Source of the DNA: Treponema sp. OMZ 790
Lineage (GTDB): Bacteria > Spirochaetota > Spirochaetia > Treponematales > Treponemataceae
Length of the DNA: 64,000 nt
Reading direction: 5' to 3'
Assembly (NCBI RefSeq): GCF_024181285.1
Contig: NZ_CP051201.1
Location: 2,790,001 to 2,854,000, forward strand
Positions 7,924 to 16,278 of the stretch are shown piece by piece. The notes under the pieces are model-generated. The model worked only from the letters and a program-made list of their open reading frames with translations. It searched no databases and was not told the DNA's origin. Positions within the stretch are counted from its first letter, which is position 1; every line of letters starts with the position of its first letter. A program made the position numbers and the translations under genes.

Positions 7924-9429
7924 TTAAATCTTTTTATCATTTCCGTTTGTATCCCGCTTATAAAATATCCAATTTTTTGCTTGTGCGGCTTCAAAAGCGG
8001 TTTTCAATTCGGCGGAAGAAGTAAAGTCCGTGATGTTTTTTTCCTGCGGATTATTCTTTTCACGATATATAAAAGCTCTGCCCGCTTCATTGCCGTCGCG
8101 CTCGGGTAGATTGTTGAATATCCCGATAAAAGCTTCTTCTTTTAAACTGTTGTTATAACAGTACAGCTCCTGTAAAACGTTTACTGCCGGTAATTCGATG
8201 GCTGTAAGTTTATTGTTTGAGCAGCCCAGTATTTGTAAAGTGCTTATGCCGCGCATATCGAGGGCGGCAAGTTGATTGTCGGAACACCATAGTTCGCGTA
8301 AAGCGGTCAAGCCTTTTAGGTTAAGTGCTTTAAGTTGATTATGACGGCAAGACAAATACCGCAAAGCGGTCAACCCCTGTACATTTAATGAAGTCAGCTT
8401 ATTACCGGAACAAGCCAGTTTTTCCAAAGCCGGCAAGCCTTGTACATTAAGCGCGGTAAGCCCGTTATCGGAACAATACAGCACCTTCAAAGCGGTCAAG
8501 CCTTGCACATTGAGTGAGTTCAACTTATTACCGGAACAGTTTAATTCCTCTAAAGCCGTCAAGTCTTGTACATTAAGAGAGGTCAGCAGATTATCGGAAC
8601 AAGCCAGTTTTTTCAAAGCCGACAAGCCTTGCACATTAAGCGAGGTAAGCCCGTTATCGGAACAATACAGCACCTTCAAAGCGGTCAAGCCTTGCATATT
8701 GAGTGAGTTCAACTTATTACCGGAACAGTTTAATTCCTCTAAAGCCGTCAAGTCTTGTACATTAAGAGAGGTCAGCAGATTATCGGAACAGTCAAAGCCC
8801 TTCAAAGCGTTAAAATCTTGTGTATTAAGCGAAGTTAGCAGATTTTTAGAACAGTTCAGCTTCTGTAAAGCGGTCAAACCTTGCACATTGAGTGAGGCAA
8901 GCTGATTTTCGGAACAGTCAAGCACAGCCAAAGCCGTTAAGCCTTGTACATCCAGTGAGGTAAGAGCATTGCCGGCACACGCCAGCACCGTCAAATCCTG
9001 CAATCCCCGCACATCAAGTGAGGTAAGCCGATTGCCGGAACAATAAAGTTCTTGTAAAACAGTTAAGCCTTTCAGATCGAGTGAGATAAGCCGATTGCCG
9101 GAACAATAAAGTTCTTGTAAAACAGTTAAGCCTTTCAGATCGAGTGAGATAAGCCGATTGCCGGAACAATACAGTTCGGTAATTGCCCCTTTTAAGACAA
9201 TCCTATTTCCCGTTGCCGTAAGCCGAACCGATTCACCGCTCGGTAATTCCTCAACTGTGCAGCCTTCAATCTGTATCTCGGAACCGTCGGCCGTTACCGC
9301 TTTCACGGCTATCTCTTTTGTATCGGGGCTTATACCGAGTATTGCCCGGCCTGTCTTGTCAGTCTCCGCCGCATTCACCGTGCCTATCAGCAATCCTGCG
9401 GTAAGCAGCACCGTAAAAAATTTTTTCAT
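7924..9429 (-). CDS. Secreted leucine-rich repeat protein, 17 repeats with recent internal duplications (LRR-3)
   Basis: The protein has 501 residues with a signal peptide (MKKFFTVLLTAGLLIGTVNA), about seventeen 21-residue LRRs and the common C-terminal domain. Two kinds of recent duplication are visible. A 63-bp unit (one repeat, RLISLDLKGLTVLQELYCSG) occurs twice in a row near 9037-9162. A three-repeat block (63 residues, beginning LTSLNVQDLTALEEL) also occurs twice with few changes and again in LRR-1. ATG at 9429 follows AAGGAG. The gene is a likely product of unequal recombination among repeats. Confidence 0.87.
   Translation of the reverse strand: MKKFFTVLLTAGLLIGTVNAAETDKTGRAILGISPDTKEIAVKAVTADGSEIQIEGCTVEELPSGESVRLTATGNRIVLKGAITELYCSGNRLISLDLKGLTVLQELYCSGNRLISLDLKGLTVLQELYCSGNRLTSLDVRGLQDLTVLACAGNALTSLDVQGLTALAVLDCSENQLASLNVQGLTALQKLNCSKNLLTSLNTQDFNALKGFDCSDNLLTSLNVQDLTALEELNCSGNKLNSLNMQGLTALKVLYCSDNGLTSLNVQGLSALKKLACSDNLLTSLNVQDLTALEELNCSGNKLNSLNVQGLTALKVLYCSDNGLTALNVQGLPALEKLACSGNKLTSLNVQGLTALRYLSCRHNQLKALNLKGLTALRELWCSDNQLAALDMRGISTLQILGCSNNKLTAIELPAVNVLQELYCYNNSLKEEAFIGIFNNLPERDGNEAGRAFIYREKNNPQEKNITDFTSSAELKTAFEAAQAKNWIFYKRDTNGNDKKI
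9037..9162 (-). repeat. Tandem 63-bp LRR unit, two identical copies
   Basis: Two adjacent 63-bp units encode the same 21-residue repeat with no visible base differences. This indicates a very recent slip or unequal crossover within the LRR-3 gene. Confidence 0.8.
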
Positions 9430-9486
9430 ATTCACTCCTTAAAAATAATTCTTAATCAGGAATTGACTAATCCCCGATTAACCAAG

Positions 9487-9526
9487 CCCTGCGTGAGGGA
9501 TTGCAGCGGCAACGTAATCGCCCGCC
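9487..9526. repeat. Dispersed box, first copy
   Basis: The 25-mer beginning TGCAGCGGCAACGTAATCG at 9502-9526 recurs at 9843-9867 with one mismatch. The preceding CCCTGCGTGAGGGATTGCAG matches 5376-5395 with two mismatches. Confidence 0.65.
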
Positions 9527-9572
9527 TCACTGCTTTCTCGGCATAAATAGCGGGAGCAGACACAAGGCGCTA

Positions 9573-9623
9573 GGAAAAATGAAGCGGAGGCGTATATAGT
9601 ATACGTCGAGCATTCATTTTTCC
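9573..9623. repeat. Intergenic hairpin element E1 (variable outer stem)
   Basis: The outer arms GGAAAAATGAA (9573-9583) and TTCATTTTTCC (9613-9623) pair perfectly over 11 bp. The 29-base interior holds a second stem around GGCGTATA / TATACGTC. The architecture and spacing are identical to E2 at 9793-9843, but the outer-stem sequence differs. Confidence 0.7.
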
Positions 9624-9644
9624 GCGGCAACGAAGTAGATACCC

Positions 9645-9704
9645 GATGAAAGATGTACCTCCTTGTACATTTTTCATCTTAGAGTTTTGCTCCCGCAAAA
9701 CTCT
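9645..9704. repeat. Two further hairpins in the 443-bp gap
   Basis: GATGAAA/TTTCATC (9645-9651, 9672-9678) encloses TGTAC-CTCCT-TGTACA. Directly after it AGAGTTTTGC (9681-9690) and GCAAAACTCT (9695-9704) form a perfect 10-bp stem with loop TCCC. A further CCGGCAT/ATGCCGG palindrome follows at 9720-9735. The gap 9430-9878 contains no gene. Confidence 0.6.
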
Positions 9705-9792
9705 CGAAACTTAAAACTACCGGCATCCATGCCGGAACACATTACTAACCGCCGGCTTTGAAATAGGCGAGGTAAGTACAAGGAGGTAGCCA

Positions 9793-9843
9793 ATAAAAAT
9801 TAACCGCAGGCGTACTTTATGTACGGTGAGGATTAATTTTTAT
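9793..9843. repeat. Intergenic hairpin element E2 (variable outer stem)
   Basis: The outer arms ATAAAAATTAA (9793-9803) and TTAATTTTTAT (9833-9843) pair perfectly. The interior again has a GCAGGCGTAC / GTACGGTGAG stem, and the spacing equals that of E1. It is followed by the second copy of the TGCAGCGACAACGTAATCG box (9843-9867). Confidence 0.7.
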
Positions 9844-9878
9844 GCAGCGACAACGTAATCGCCCGCCTATTTAAAAGC

Positions 9879-11618
9879 CTATGCCGACCAGCTTTCACTC
9901 TCCTTTTGCAGCCTATACATCACAGGATACGAGGAGTTTCCTTTCATCAATTGTTCGTGCGTGCCGATTTCTTCTATTTTGCCTTCTTTGAGGACAACGA
10001 TTTTATCGGCGTGTTCTACGGTGCGCAAACGGTGGGCAATGACGATGACGGTTTTATTTTTGACGAGTTTCGTCAAGGCTTCTTGAATGAGCGTTTCGTT
10101 TTCGGGGTCGAGGGCTGCCGTTGCCTCATCGAGGAGAATGACGGGTGCGTCTTTTAAAAGAGCGCGGGCAATGGAAAGCCGCTGCCGCTCACCGCCTGAA
10201 AGGGTGTAGCCGTTTTCGCCGATAACCGTGTCGTAGCCTTCAGGCAGTTTTTCGATAAAATCATGGCAGCGTGCAGCTTTTGCGGCGGCAAGCACCTGTT
10301 CCTCGGTTGCGTCCTTATTGCCGATAAGGATATTGTTGTACACCGTGTCGTTAAAAAGCACGACATCTTGAAACACAATTGAAAAAGCCGTTAAAAGCGT
10401 TTCAGGCTCTACAGTCGAAACGTCAACCCCGCCGATACGCACCGTACCGGAAGAGGTATCCCAAAAGCGCGCGGCAAGGCGGGCAATCGTGGATTTTCCG
10501 CAGCCTGAATGTCCGACAAGGGCGGTGATTTCTCCCTGCTTTGCGGTAAAGCCGATATTGCTTACCGTATCGCGCTCCGCATCATCATTGTATGAAAAGG
10601 AAACATTGTCGTATTGAATGTCGTAGCCGTTGGGATTAAACGTTTCGCTTCCTGTCTGCTTGGGATAATTGACGATTTCCAGCTGGCGTTCTACCGCCGT
10701 ACGTGCATGAAAAAATTCGCCGAGCAGCATAAACACGGCGGTAAGGGGCTCAAAAATTCTTCCGGCAATCAGCAAAAAAACAAGATAGGTAAAAAGCGGC
10801 AATGTCTTTTGTGCATACAAAACCGCACCGGCGGCAATAACCAGCGGAAAACCGAAACGGATAACAATGATGGAACCTATCATAACGGAGCCGACAAATA
10901 ATTCAGCCTTTACCGCTTCCTTTGTACTGTATGCAATATCGTCTTTTACTTTTTGAACATAGCTTTCTTTTTTGTCGGAGGATTTAAGCACCTTGACATT
11001 GTCGAGCATTTGCTGAATTGAATTATAAATACCAAAAAGAATTCCGTTCATACGGACTGCATAGCGGCGTGCCTGTTTACGCGACAAGTACACGAATAAA
11101 AAACCGAAGGCTGCACAGGTAAAAAGGGCAAGGGTCATACGCCAATCGAAAAAGGCGAGCATTGCCGCCGATATAATGATTGAAGCTATAGCCCCGAATA
11201 ATTCTGCCCCCGTGTGTCCAAGTGCGTGTTCTATTGTCGTAACATCGTTTAAAAGCGTCGCCGTCAAATCGGATAAATCTTTTTTTCCGAAATACGAAAG
11301 GGGGAGCTTGCGGATACTTTCGGCAAGGGAAATGCGCACGTTCGCCGACTCTTCGTAGCAGGTATTGAACGTTTTGCGGTATTTCAGTTTTTCAATCAAA
11401 AAAAGAACAAAAACGATTAGGACACACAAGCCGGTAATCACCCACGGATTGAGCGGCGCAAGAGAGCCCCCTTCAAGCGGCTTTAAAAGCTCCTGCAAGG
11501 CATAAAATGAAAGTCCCATAGGCACAATCAAAAACAAATTCCCCAAGGTTGCAATCACGACCGCCTTATTTAAGTCCCGAGCCCCCTTGTCCGACAAAGC
11601 AAAATATTTTTTTAACAT
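9879..11618 (-). CDS. ABC exporter half-transporter, partner subunit
   Basis: The protein has 579 residues: six membrane segments, then an NBD with Walker A GHSGCGKST, signature LSGGERQ, Walker B VILLDEATAALD and the IAHRL H-loop. All catalytic motifs are intact. ATG at 11618 (MLKKYFALSDKG) is preferred because AAAGGAG precedes it; the longer reading from 11654 lacks a ribosome site. It lies downstream of the gene at 12002-13964 and the two probably form a heterodimer. A TetR repressor gene heads the cluster, typical for drug or small-molecule exporters. Substrate unknown. Confidence 0.85.
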   Translation of the reverse strand: MLKKYFALSDKGARDLNKAVVIATLGNLFLIVPMGLSFYALQELLKPLEGGSLAPLNPWVITGLCVLIVFVLFLIEKLKYRKTFNTCYEESANVRISLAESIRKLPLSYFGKKDLSDLTATLLNDVTTIEHALGHTGAELFGAIASIIISAAMLAFFDWRMTLALFTCAAFGFLFVYLSRKQARRYAVRMNGILFGIYNSIQQMLDNVKVLKSSDKKESYVQKVKDDIAYSTKEAVKAELFVGSVMIGSIIVIRFGFPLVIAAGAVLYAQKTLPLFTYLVFLLIAGRIFEPLTAVFMLLGEFFHARTAVERQLEIVNYPKQTGSETFNPNGYDIQYDNVSFSYNDDAERDTVSNIGFTAKQGEITALVGHSGCGKSTIARLAARFWDTSSGTVRIGGVDVSTVEPETLLTAFSIVFQDVVLFNDTVYNNILIGNKDATEEQVLAAAKAARCHDFIEKLPEGYDTVIGENGYTLSGGERQRLSIARALLKDAPVILLDEATAALDPENETLIQEALTKLVKNKTVIVIAHRLRTVEHADKIVVLKEGKIEEIGTHEQLMKGNSSYPVMYRLQKESESWSA

Positions 11619-11721
11619 ACCTTCTCCTTTGTTTGACAGCCGAAAAAATATCAATTTTTGAGACTGTCAAACACCGCACTTTCGCAATGAAATGAGAAAG
11701 TGCATACTATAATTATGATGT

Positions 11722-11865
11722 TTTGCGCTTGCCGCAAAACTCAAAGTTGAAGCGGAAGACACCATTTGTGTCCGGAGCTTCAACACATCTCCTTAAAAAT
11801 TAGATGTTTTTGAATAAACCTTTTTTCACCGTCCGCGATGTTTTACGCGTAAGCGTAAAACTCGG
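11722..11865. repeat. GATGTTTT..AAAACTC hairpins
   Basis: Two short hairpins, GATGTTTTGCG..CGCAAAACTC (near 11718-11742) and GATGTTTTACGC..GCGTAAAACTC (near 11838-11862), belong to a family also seen at 3549-3573. A related form is at 9681-9704. The stems vary but keep pairing. Confidence 0.55.
11737..11799 (-). repeat. GTTGAAG-type hairpin repeat, copy R2
   Basis: This is a 63-bp element between the two ABC genes. Outer arms GTTGAAGC (11746-11753) and GCTTCAAC (11777-11784) are perfect. The inner stem is GACAC/GTGTC. The minus strand ends with AAGGAG. Confidence 0.7.
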
Positions 11866-11896
11866 TGTTCAATTCCGCTATAGGCGGAATTGATAC

Positions 11897-11959
11897 AAAC
11901 TCAAAGTTGAAGCGAGCGGCACTATTTCAGCCGCGAACTTCAACGAAACTCCTTAAAAA
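11897..11959 (-). repeat. GTTGAAG-type hairpin repeat, copy R3
   Basis: This has the same outer sequence as R1 and R2, but the inner stem is GCGGC/GCCGC instead of GACAC/GTGTC. Pairing is kept while the sequence changes. It lies just downstream of the ABC gene ending at 12002. The stretch 11619-12001 holds only such repeats. Confidence 0.7.
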
Positions 11960-12001
11960 TTAATTCATAATCAAGCATTCCCGATTCCCAATTCATAATC
12001 T

Positions 12002-13964
12002 CTAACCGGCATTCAGTTTCCAGCTGATACCCGATTGGAAGTTATTCCACATCTTGGTGTATGTGCCGCCCTTTGCCGAAAGCTCCGCGTGGGTTCCGCT
12101 TTCTTCGATTTTACCGTTATTGATAACGCAGATTTTATCCGCATTCACAATAGAAGAAAGGCGGTGAGCAATCATAATGACGGTTTTGTTTTTAAGCAGC
12201 TGACTGAACGTCTTTTTGATTTTATGCTCGTTTTCCGCGTCGGCAAAACTGGTAGCTTCGTCCAGCACGACAATGGGAGCGTCCTGTAAAAGGGCGCGGG
12301 CAACGGCAAGCCGCTGGGCTTCTCCGCCTGAAACATACGTCCCCTTGGTGCCGTATACAGTGTCTATGCCGTCCGGAAGTTTTTCGATAATGTCCATACA
12401 CTCGGCTTTTTCAAGCACGGCAAGCACTTCTTCGCGTGTTGCGTCTTTTTTGCCGTAGCGGATATTTTCAAAAATGCTTTCGTTAAAAAGCTTGTTTTCC
12501 TGAAACACAAAGCTGATAAGGTGCATAAGGTCATCAGTTTTGATATTCTTAATGCTCACGCCGCCGATGGTAATTTCCCCCGAATCGAGCTCCCAAAAGC
12601 GTCCGAGCAAATTGACTAACGTTGTCTTTCCTCCGCCCGAAGGCCCTACAAGGGCGGTAAGCGTATGTTCGGGAAGGTTAAGCGATATACCGTCAATCGC
12701 TTTTTGAATGAGATGCAGGCTTTTCCGATTGACCGTCTGCCCGCTCCTGTTCCGCCTTTCCGCCGCTTCCCTTTGAGTCCGCCGCCGTATTTGCGGTTTT
12801 TTCTTCCGTATTCTCACCCTTTGTGCCTTGCGCCGTGCTTTCGGCACTTTCTTTATAAGAGAACACAACATCTTTAAAAGCAATATCGAACCTTTGCGGC
12901 ATAACGGACTTTTCAGGCTCCGGAGCGGCTTTTTCGTTTAAAATAGCCTCGATACGGTTTAAGGCATCGCCGCCTTGCATATTCAAACTGGAGCCGTACA
13001 TGATTTTTATCATCATATTAAACATCACCGGCGAAAGTGAAAGATAGAAAATAAAGCCGTATAAAAACTTTGCATAGCCTTCACCTTGGATTGCCGTTCC
13101 TGCAAAAATAACGGCAGCCGGTACCAAAAAGACAAAGCCCGCTTTTAAGAGTGCAAGAAAAATCGAATAGCCGTTTTCCCAGCTCATCGAATATTTTAAA
13201 ACATAATCGCGGTAATTCACAATTGAAGTATAAAAGTCCTTAAAACGGTGTACCGATTGATTAAAGGTTTTTACCACCGAAATGCCGCGGATATACTCGG
13301 TTCCCGCACTGTTCATTTTTTCGAGGGCATTTTCGTAGTTTTCCATAAAGCCCATTTTTCGTCCCTTTGCCATCATTGCCCCTTGCAATATGAAGGCAAT
13401 AACGAGCGGCAAAAACGAAATGAGCCCGAAGCGCCAATCAAAAAAGAACATCAAAAATAAAACGGCAATGGGCGTTACCGCATTTTGTACGACATCGGGA
13501 AGCATGTGCGCGATAAGCCCTTCAAGCGAATGGACGTTTTTTTCAAAGACCTTGCGTACCGAACCGCTTGCATGTGTTGTGTGCCAGCCGACCGGAAGGC
13601 GCGCAAAGGTATCCGTCAAGCGCATATTTAAATTCCCCATCAGATTGAAGGCGGTAATATGCGAACACATCAGTGCTGCAAAATAAAGGAGGAAGCCCAC
13701 GGCAGCGGCGGCTAAACCCCATCCGCCGTAAATCATCATCTGTCTTACATCGACCGCAACGCCTGCCGTATATGCTGAAATAATGTCACGCATAACATAA
13801 AAAACCAGCGCATACGGAATAAGCATAGCAATTGTGCTTAGTGCCGAACAAAAAAGCGACAAATAAATCAAAAGTTTGTGTTTACCTGCATAGGCCAAAA
13901 TGCGGGTAACAACTCCTGCTTGTTTCACTTTTTTAGGCGTTTTTTTTTCTTCTTTTTCATTCAT
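12002..13964 (-). CDS. ABC exporter half-transporter, copy 2 (frameshifted)
   Basis: This is a half-transporter of about 650 residues if read through. The membrane domain is encoded from 13964 to about 12730, and the NBD from about 12715 to 12002, in another frame. The break is at two T-runs, 12701-12705 and 12721-12724, each one base shorter than in copy 1 (684-689, 705-709). Adding one base to each restores the frame. NBD motifs are GPSGGGKTT, VSGGEAQ and VVLDEATSFAD. A Ser/Glu/Gly-rich stretch of about 45 residues interrupts the NBD between the FSYKE strand and AIDGISLNL. Start ATG 13964 follows AAGGAG. It pairs with the subunit at 9879-11618. Confidence 0.8.
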
Positions 13965-14003
13965 AAATTTATTCTCCTTGTGAAATTAAGATATTAATAC
14001 AAG

Positions 14004-14040
14004 CTAACATAACTTTGTTATGTTAGTAGTTTATTACAAT
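14004..14040 (-). promoter_or_regulatory. Promoter and TetR operator of the ABC operon
   Basis: A perfect palindrome CTAACATAAC-N3-GTTATGTTAG covers 14004-14026. On the minus strand TTGACA, a 17-base spacer and -10 TAACAT form a promoter whose -10 lies inside the palindrome. The same CATAAC-N3-GTTATG core overlaps the promoter of the adjacent TetR gene. A bound repressor would block RNA polymerase. Inferred, but the shared core is plain in the sequence. Confidence 0.75.
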
Positions 14041-14089
14041 TTTGTCAATAGTAAATTAAATAAAAAGAAGATGAATTCGTGGTGTGCGG

Positions 14090-14740
14090 TTATTCAAGAG
14101 CGTAACTTTCAGCCGGGTCATAGCAAATTTTTTGCCATCCGGCCTCATAAAAATCGTCCAGAATCAAAACATACCGCTGAGCCTTTTCGTATGGAGTATC
14201 CATCTTTATTGTGCGGAAAAGGCATTCCCAAAAGGATCTATCGATAGTGTTGAAAAGTTCAATATCAACATGGGTCCGGCCTTGCAGCATACCGTATTCT
14301 TCATATGCTTTGCGATCAGCCTCATACACGGCATTCATCATTTTATCGAACAAGTCTTCATATTTTGTTCCTTTCCCTGAACATAAAAGCAGTTTCATTG
14401 CTTCAAAGTTCCGGTACGCATATTCAAGCATTTCTTTCCGGCCTTCCAAGCGTACGGCTCTCCGTTTTTCTTTTTCTGTAATGGGAATAGCAAAATGTTT
14501 TTCGTACATAAGTTTTTGTCTTTCCAGAAGATCAAAGTATGTATTCTTTACTAAGGCATCAAACAAAGCTTCTTTATTTTTAAAATGAAAATAAACTGCC
14601 CCTGTAGTAAGACCTGCTTTTTTTGCAATTTCGCGGATATTACTTTTTTCCCAGCCTTTTTTTAAAAATTCTTTAGCGGCGTATTTTAAAATATTTTCTT
14701 TGGATGATATCGGAGTTTTTATGCTTTTATCTTTTTCCAT
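14090..14740 (-). CDS. TetR/AcrR family transcriptional repressor
   Basis: The protein has 216 residues. The N-terminal helix-turn-helix (ENILKYAAKEFLKKGWEKSN to AVYFHFKNKEALF, about residues 14-60) is typical of TetR/AcrR. The rest is the variable ligand-binding domain. It is co-directional with and 125 bp upstream of the ABC pair. An operator of the same core sequence overlaps both its own start and the ABC promoter, so it most likely represses both and is released by a transported compound. Its ATG at 14740 lies only about 12 bases after the -10 box, so the mRNA has no room for a ribosome site and is probably leaderless. Confidence 0.85.
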   Translation of the reverse strand: MEKDKSIKTPISSKENILKYAAKEFLKKGWEKSNIREIAKKAGLTTGAVYFHFKNKEALFDALVKNTYFDLLERQKLMYEKHFAIPITEKEKRRAVRLEGRKEMLEYAYRNFEAMKLLLCSGKGTKYEDLFDKMMNAVYEADRKAYEEYGMLQGRTHVDIELFNTIDRSFWECLFRTIKMDTPYEKAQRYVLILDDFYEAGWQKICYDPAESYALE

Positions 14741-14780
14741 AACAGGGTTATGTTATTCATTTTTAACTTTTTTGTCAAGA
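14738..14780 (-). promoter_or_regulatory. Promoter and operator of the TetR gene (autoregulation)
   Basis: The core CATAAC-AGG-GTTATG (14738-14752) overlaps the ATG itself. On the minus strand TTGACA, 17 bases and -10 TAACAT precede it, the same promoter as for the ABC operon. The transcription start would fall within a few bases of the ATG. Confidence 0.7.
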
Positions 14781-14894
14781 ATATTGTTCCGATATATAAA
14801 AAATTATTTAATAAAGGTAGTCTAGTAAAAAGTTTTTAATTATGGTATAAAATGTGCCATAGATTTGAAAATACAAAATCACTAGGAGTTTTTT

Positions 14895-16268
14895 ATGAAC
14901 ACAATCTGGATAGTGGGAATTGTCGCCGCTGCATTTTTACTCATGTATGGAATTAGATACATGAAAAAACTTAATATGAGTTTTAATGTACGCGTGGTTA
15001 CAGCCCTTGCCGTTGGTATCATCTTTGGCGCAATATTGCAGCTGACTATTAAGGATACGGCTTTGATCAAAAAAGCCATGAGCTGGATTACCTTAGTAGG
15101 AAGCGGTTATGTAAGATTGCTCAGAATGATTGTTTATCCCTTAATCATTGTAAGCATCACAAAATCGATTGCGACACAAAAACAAAACATCGGAAAGGCG
15201 GCTGGAAGAATTTTAGCCGTTCTCGTAATTACAGTTGCAATAGCAGCTCTTGTCGGCGCTCTTACAACTTCTGCATTCGGCTTATCGGCAGAAAACCTCA
15301 CAGCAGGTGAAAGCGAAATTGCCAGAGGAAAAGCCATGGAAGGCAGACTTCACGATTTTGAAGCAAAACCCATCCAACAGCAAATTCTTGAAATTATTCC
15401 GATAAATCCTTTCTACGCATTTTCAGGACAGGGTTCAAATGCAACCCTTGCTACGGTTTTCTTTTCTGCAATGCTTGGTTTTGCAGCCCTATTCTTAAAA
15501 AGAAGCAATCCCGAGAGTGCAGAAGTATTTATTAAATGGCTTAATTCTTGTTCCGATGTTGTAATGCGGCTTGTACGTATGGTTCTCCGAATTACCCCTT
15601 ACGGAGTTTTAGCCCTTATGATCAATATTACTTCTACTTCAAATTTTTCGGAAATATTGAGGCTTATCGGGTTTATAGGAGCAAGTTATATTGCAATTAT
15701 TTTAATGTTCATAGTTCACGGATTATACTTGCTGACTGCCGGATTAAATCCCATTACCTTCTTTAAGAAAAGTTTTTCAAACCTTATGTTTGCATTTACA
15801 TCAAGGTCTTCGGCTGGCGCTCTTCCTCTGACTATTTCAAATCAGGTAAACAACTTGGGTGTTCCCGAAGGAATAGCTAACCTTGCCGGAAGTTTAGGTA
15901 CAAGTATCGGACAAAACGGTTGTGCCGGAATTTATCCTGCAATGTTGGCAGTTATGATTGCTCCTACTTTGGGTATAAATCCTTTGGCTCCGGTATTCCT
16001 TGCAAAACTCATTGTAATTACGGCATTGGGAAGTTTTGGAATTGTCGGCGTAGGAGGCGGAGCAACATTTGCCGCAATTATAGTTCTATCTTCAATGGGG
16101 CTTCCGATAACGCTTGCAGGTCTTCTTGTTGCTATTGAACCCCTCATTGATATGGGCCGAACAGCCTTAAACGTAAGCGACTCCCTTCTTTCAGGTGTAA
16201 TTGCCGCAAAAAGAACGGGTGAACTGGATGAATCCATCTATAACAGAAAAGAAATAATTATCGAATAA
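14895..16268 (+). CDS. tcyP: L-cystine transporter, sodium:dicarboxylate symporter family (TcyP-like)
   Basis: This is a 457-residue membrane transporter of the DAACS family. The TSRSSAGALPLTI and GTSIGQNGCAGIYPAMLAVM segments (about residues 300-355) and the VGGGATFAAI segment match the TcyP/YdjN branch, which takes up L-cystine. It has about eight membrane helices plus two re-entrant loops. Start ATG follows AGGAG. A TATAAA -10 box with an upstream TG lies near 14842-14850. The gene is followed 10 bases later by a selenoprotein gene, a sensible pairing of sulfur supply and redox-active Cys/Sec chemistry. Confidence 0.87.
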   Translation: MNTIWIVGIVAAAFLLMYGIRYMKKLNMSFNVRVVTALAVGIIFGAILQLTIKDTALIKKAMSWITLVGSGYVRLLRMIVYPLIIVSITKSIATQKQNIGKAAGRILAVLVITVAIAALVGALTTSAFGLSAENLTAGESEIARGKAMEGRLHDFEAKPIQQQILEIIPINPFYAFSGQGSNATLATVFFSAMLGFAALFLKRSNPESAEVFIKWLNSCSDVVMRLVRMVLRITPYGVLALMINITSTSNFSEILRLIGFIGASYIAIILMFIVHGLYLLTAGLNPITFFKKSFSNLMFAFTSRSSAGALPLTISNQVNNLGVPEGIANLAGSLGTSIGQNGCAGIYPAMLAVMIAPTLGINPLAPVFLAKLIVITALGSFGIVGVGGGATFAAIIVLSSMGLPITLAGLLVAIEPLIDMGRTALNVSDSLLSGVIAAKRTGELDESIYNRKEIIIE

Positions 16269-16278
16269 GGAGATAAAT

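Noticed and set aside
8510-8905. Long plus-strand readings across the LRR genes
   Set aside because: They are antisense shadows of the 63-bp repeats; the minus strand has signal peptides, ribosome sites and a clear domain plan.
9430-9878. CRISPR array in the repeat-rich gap
   Set aside because: Repeats are inverted hairpins without regular spacing or unique spacers, and no cas genes are near.
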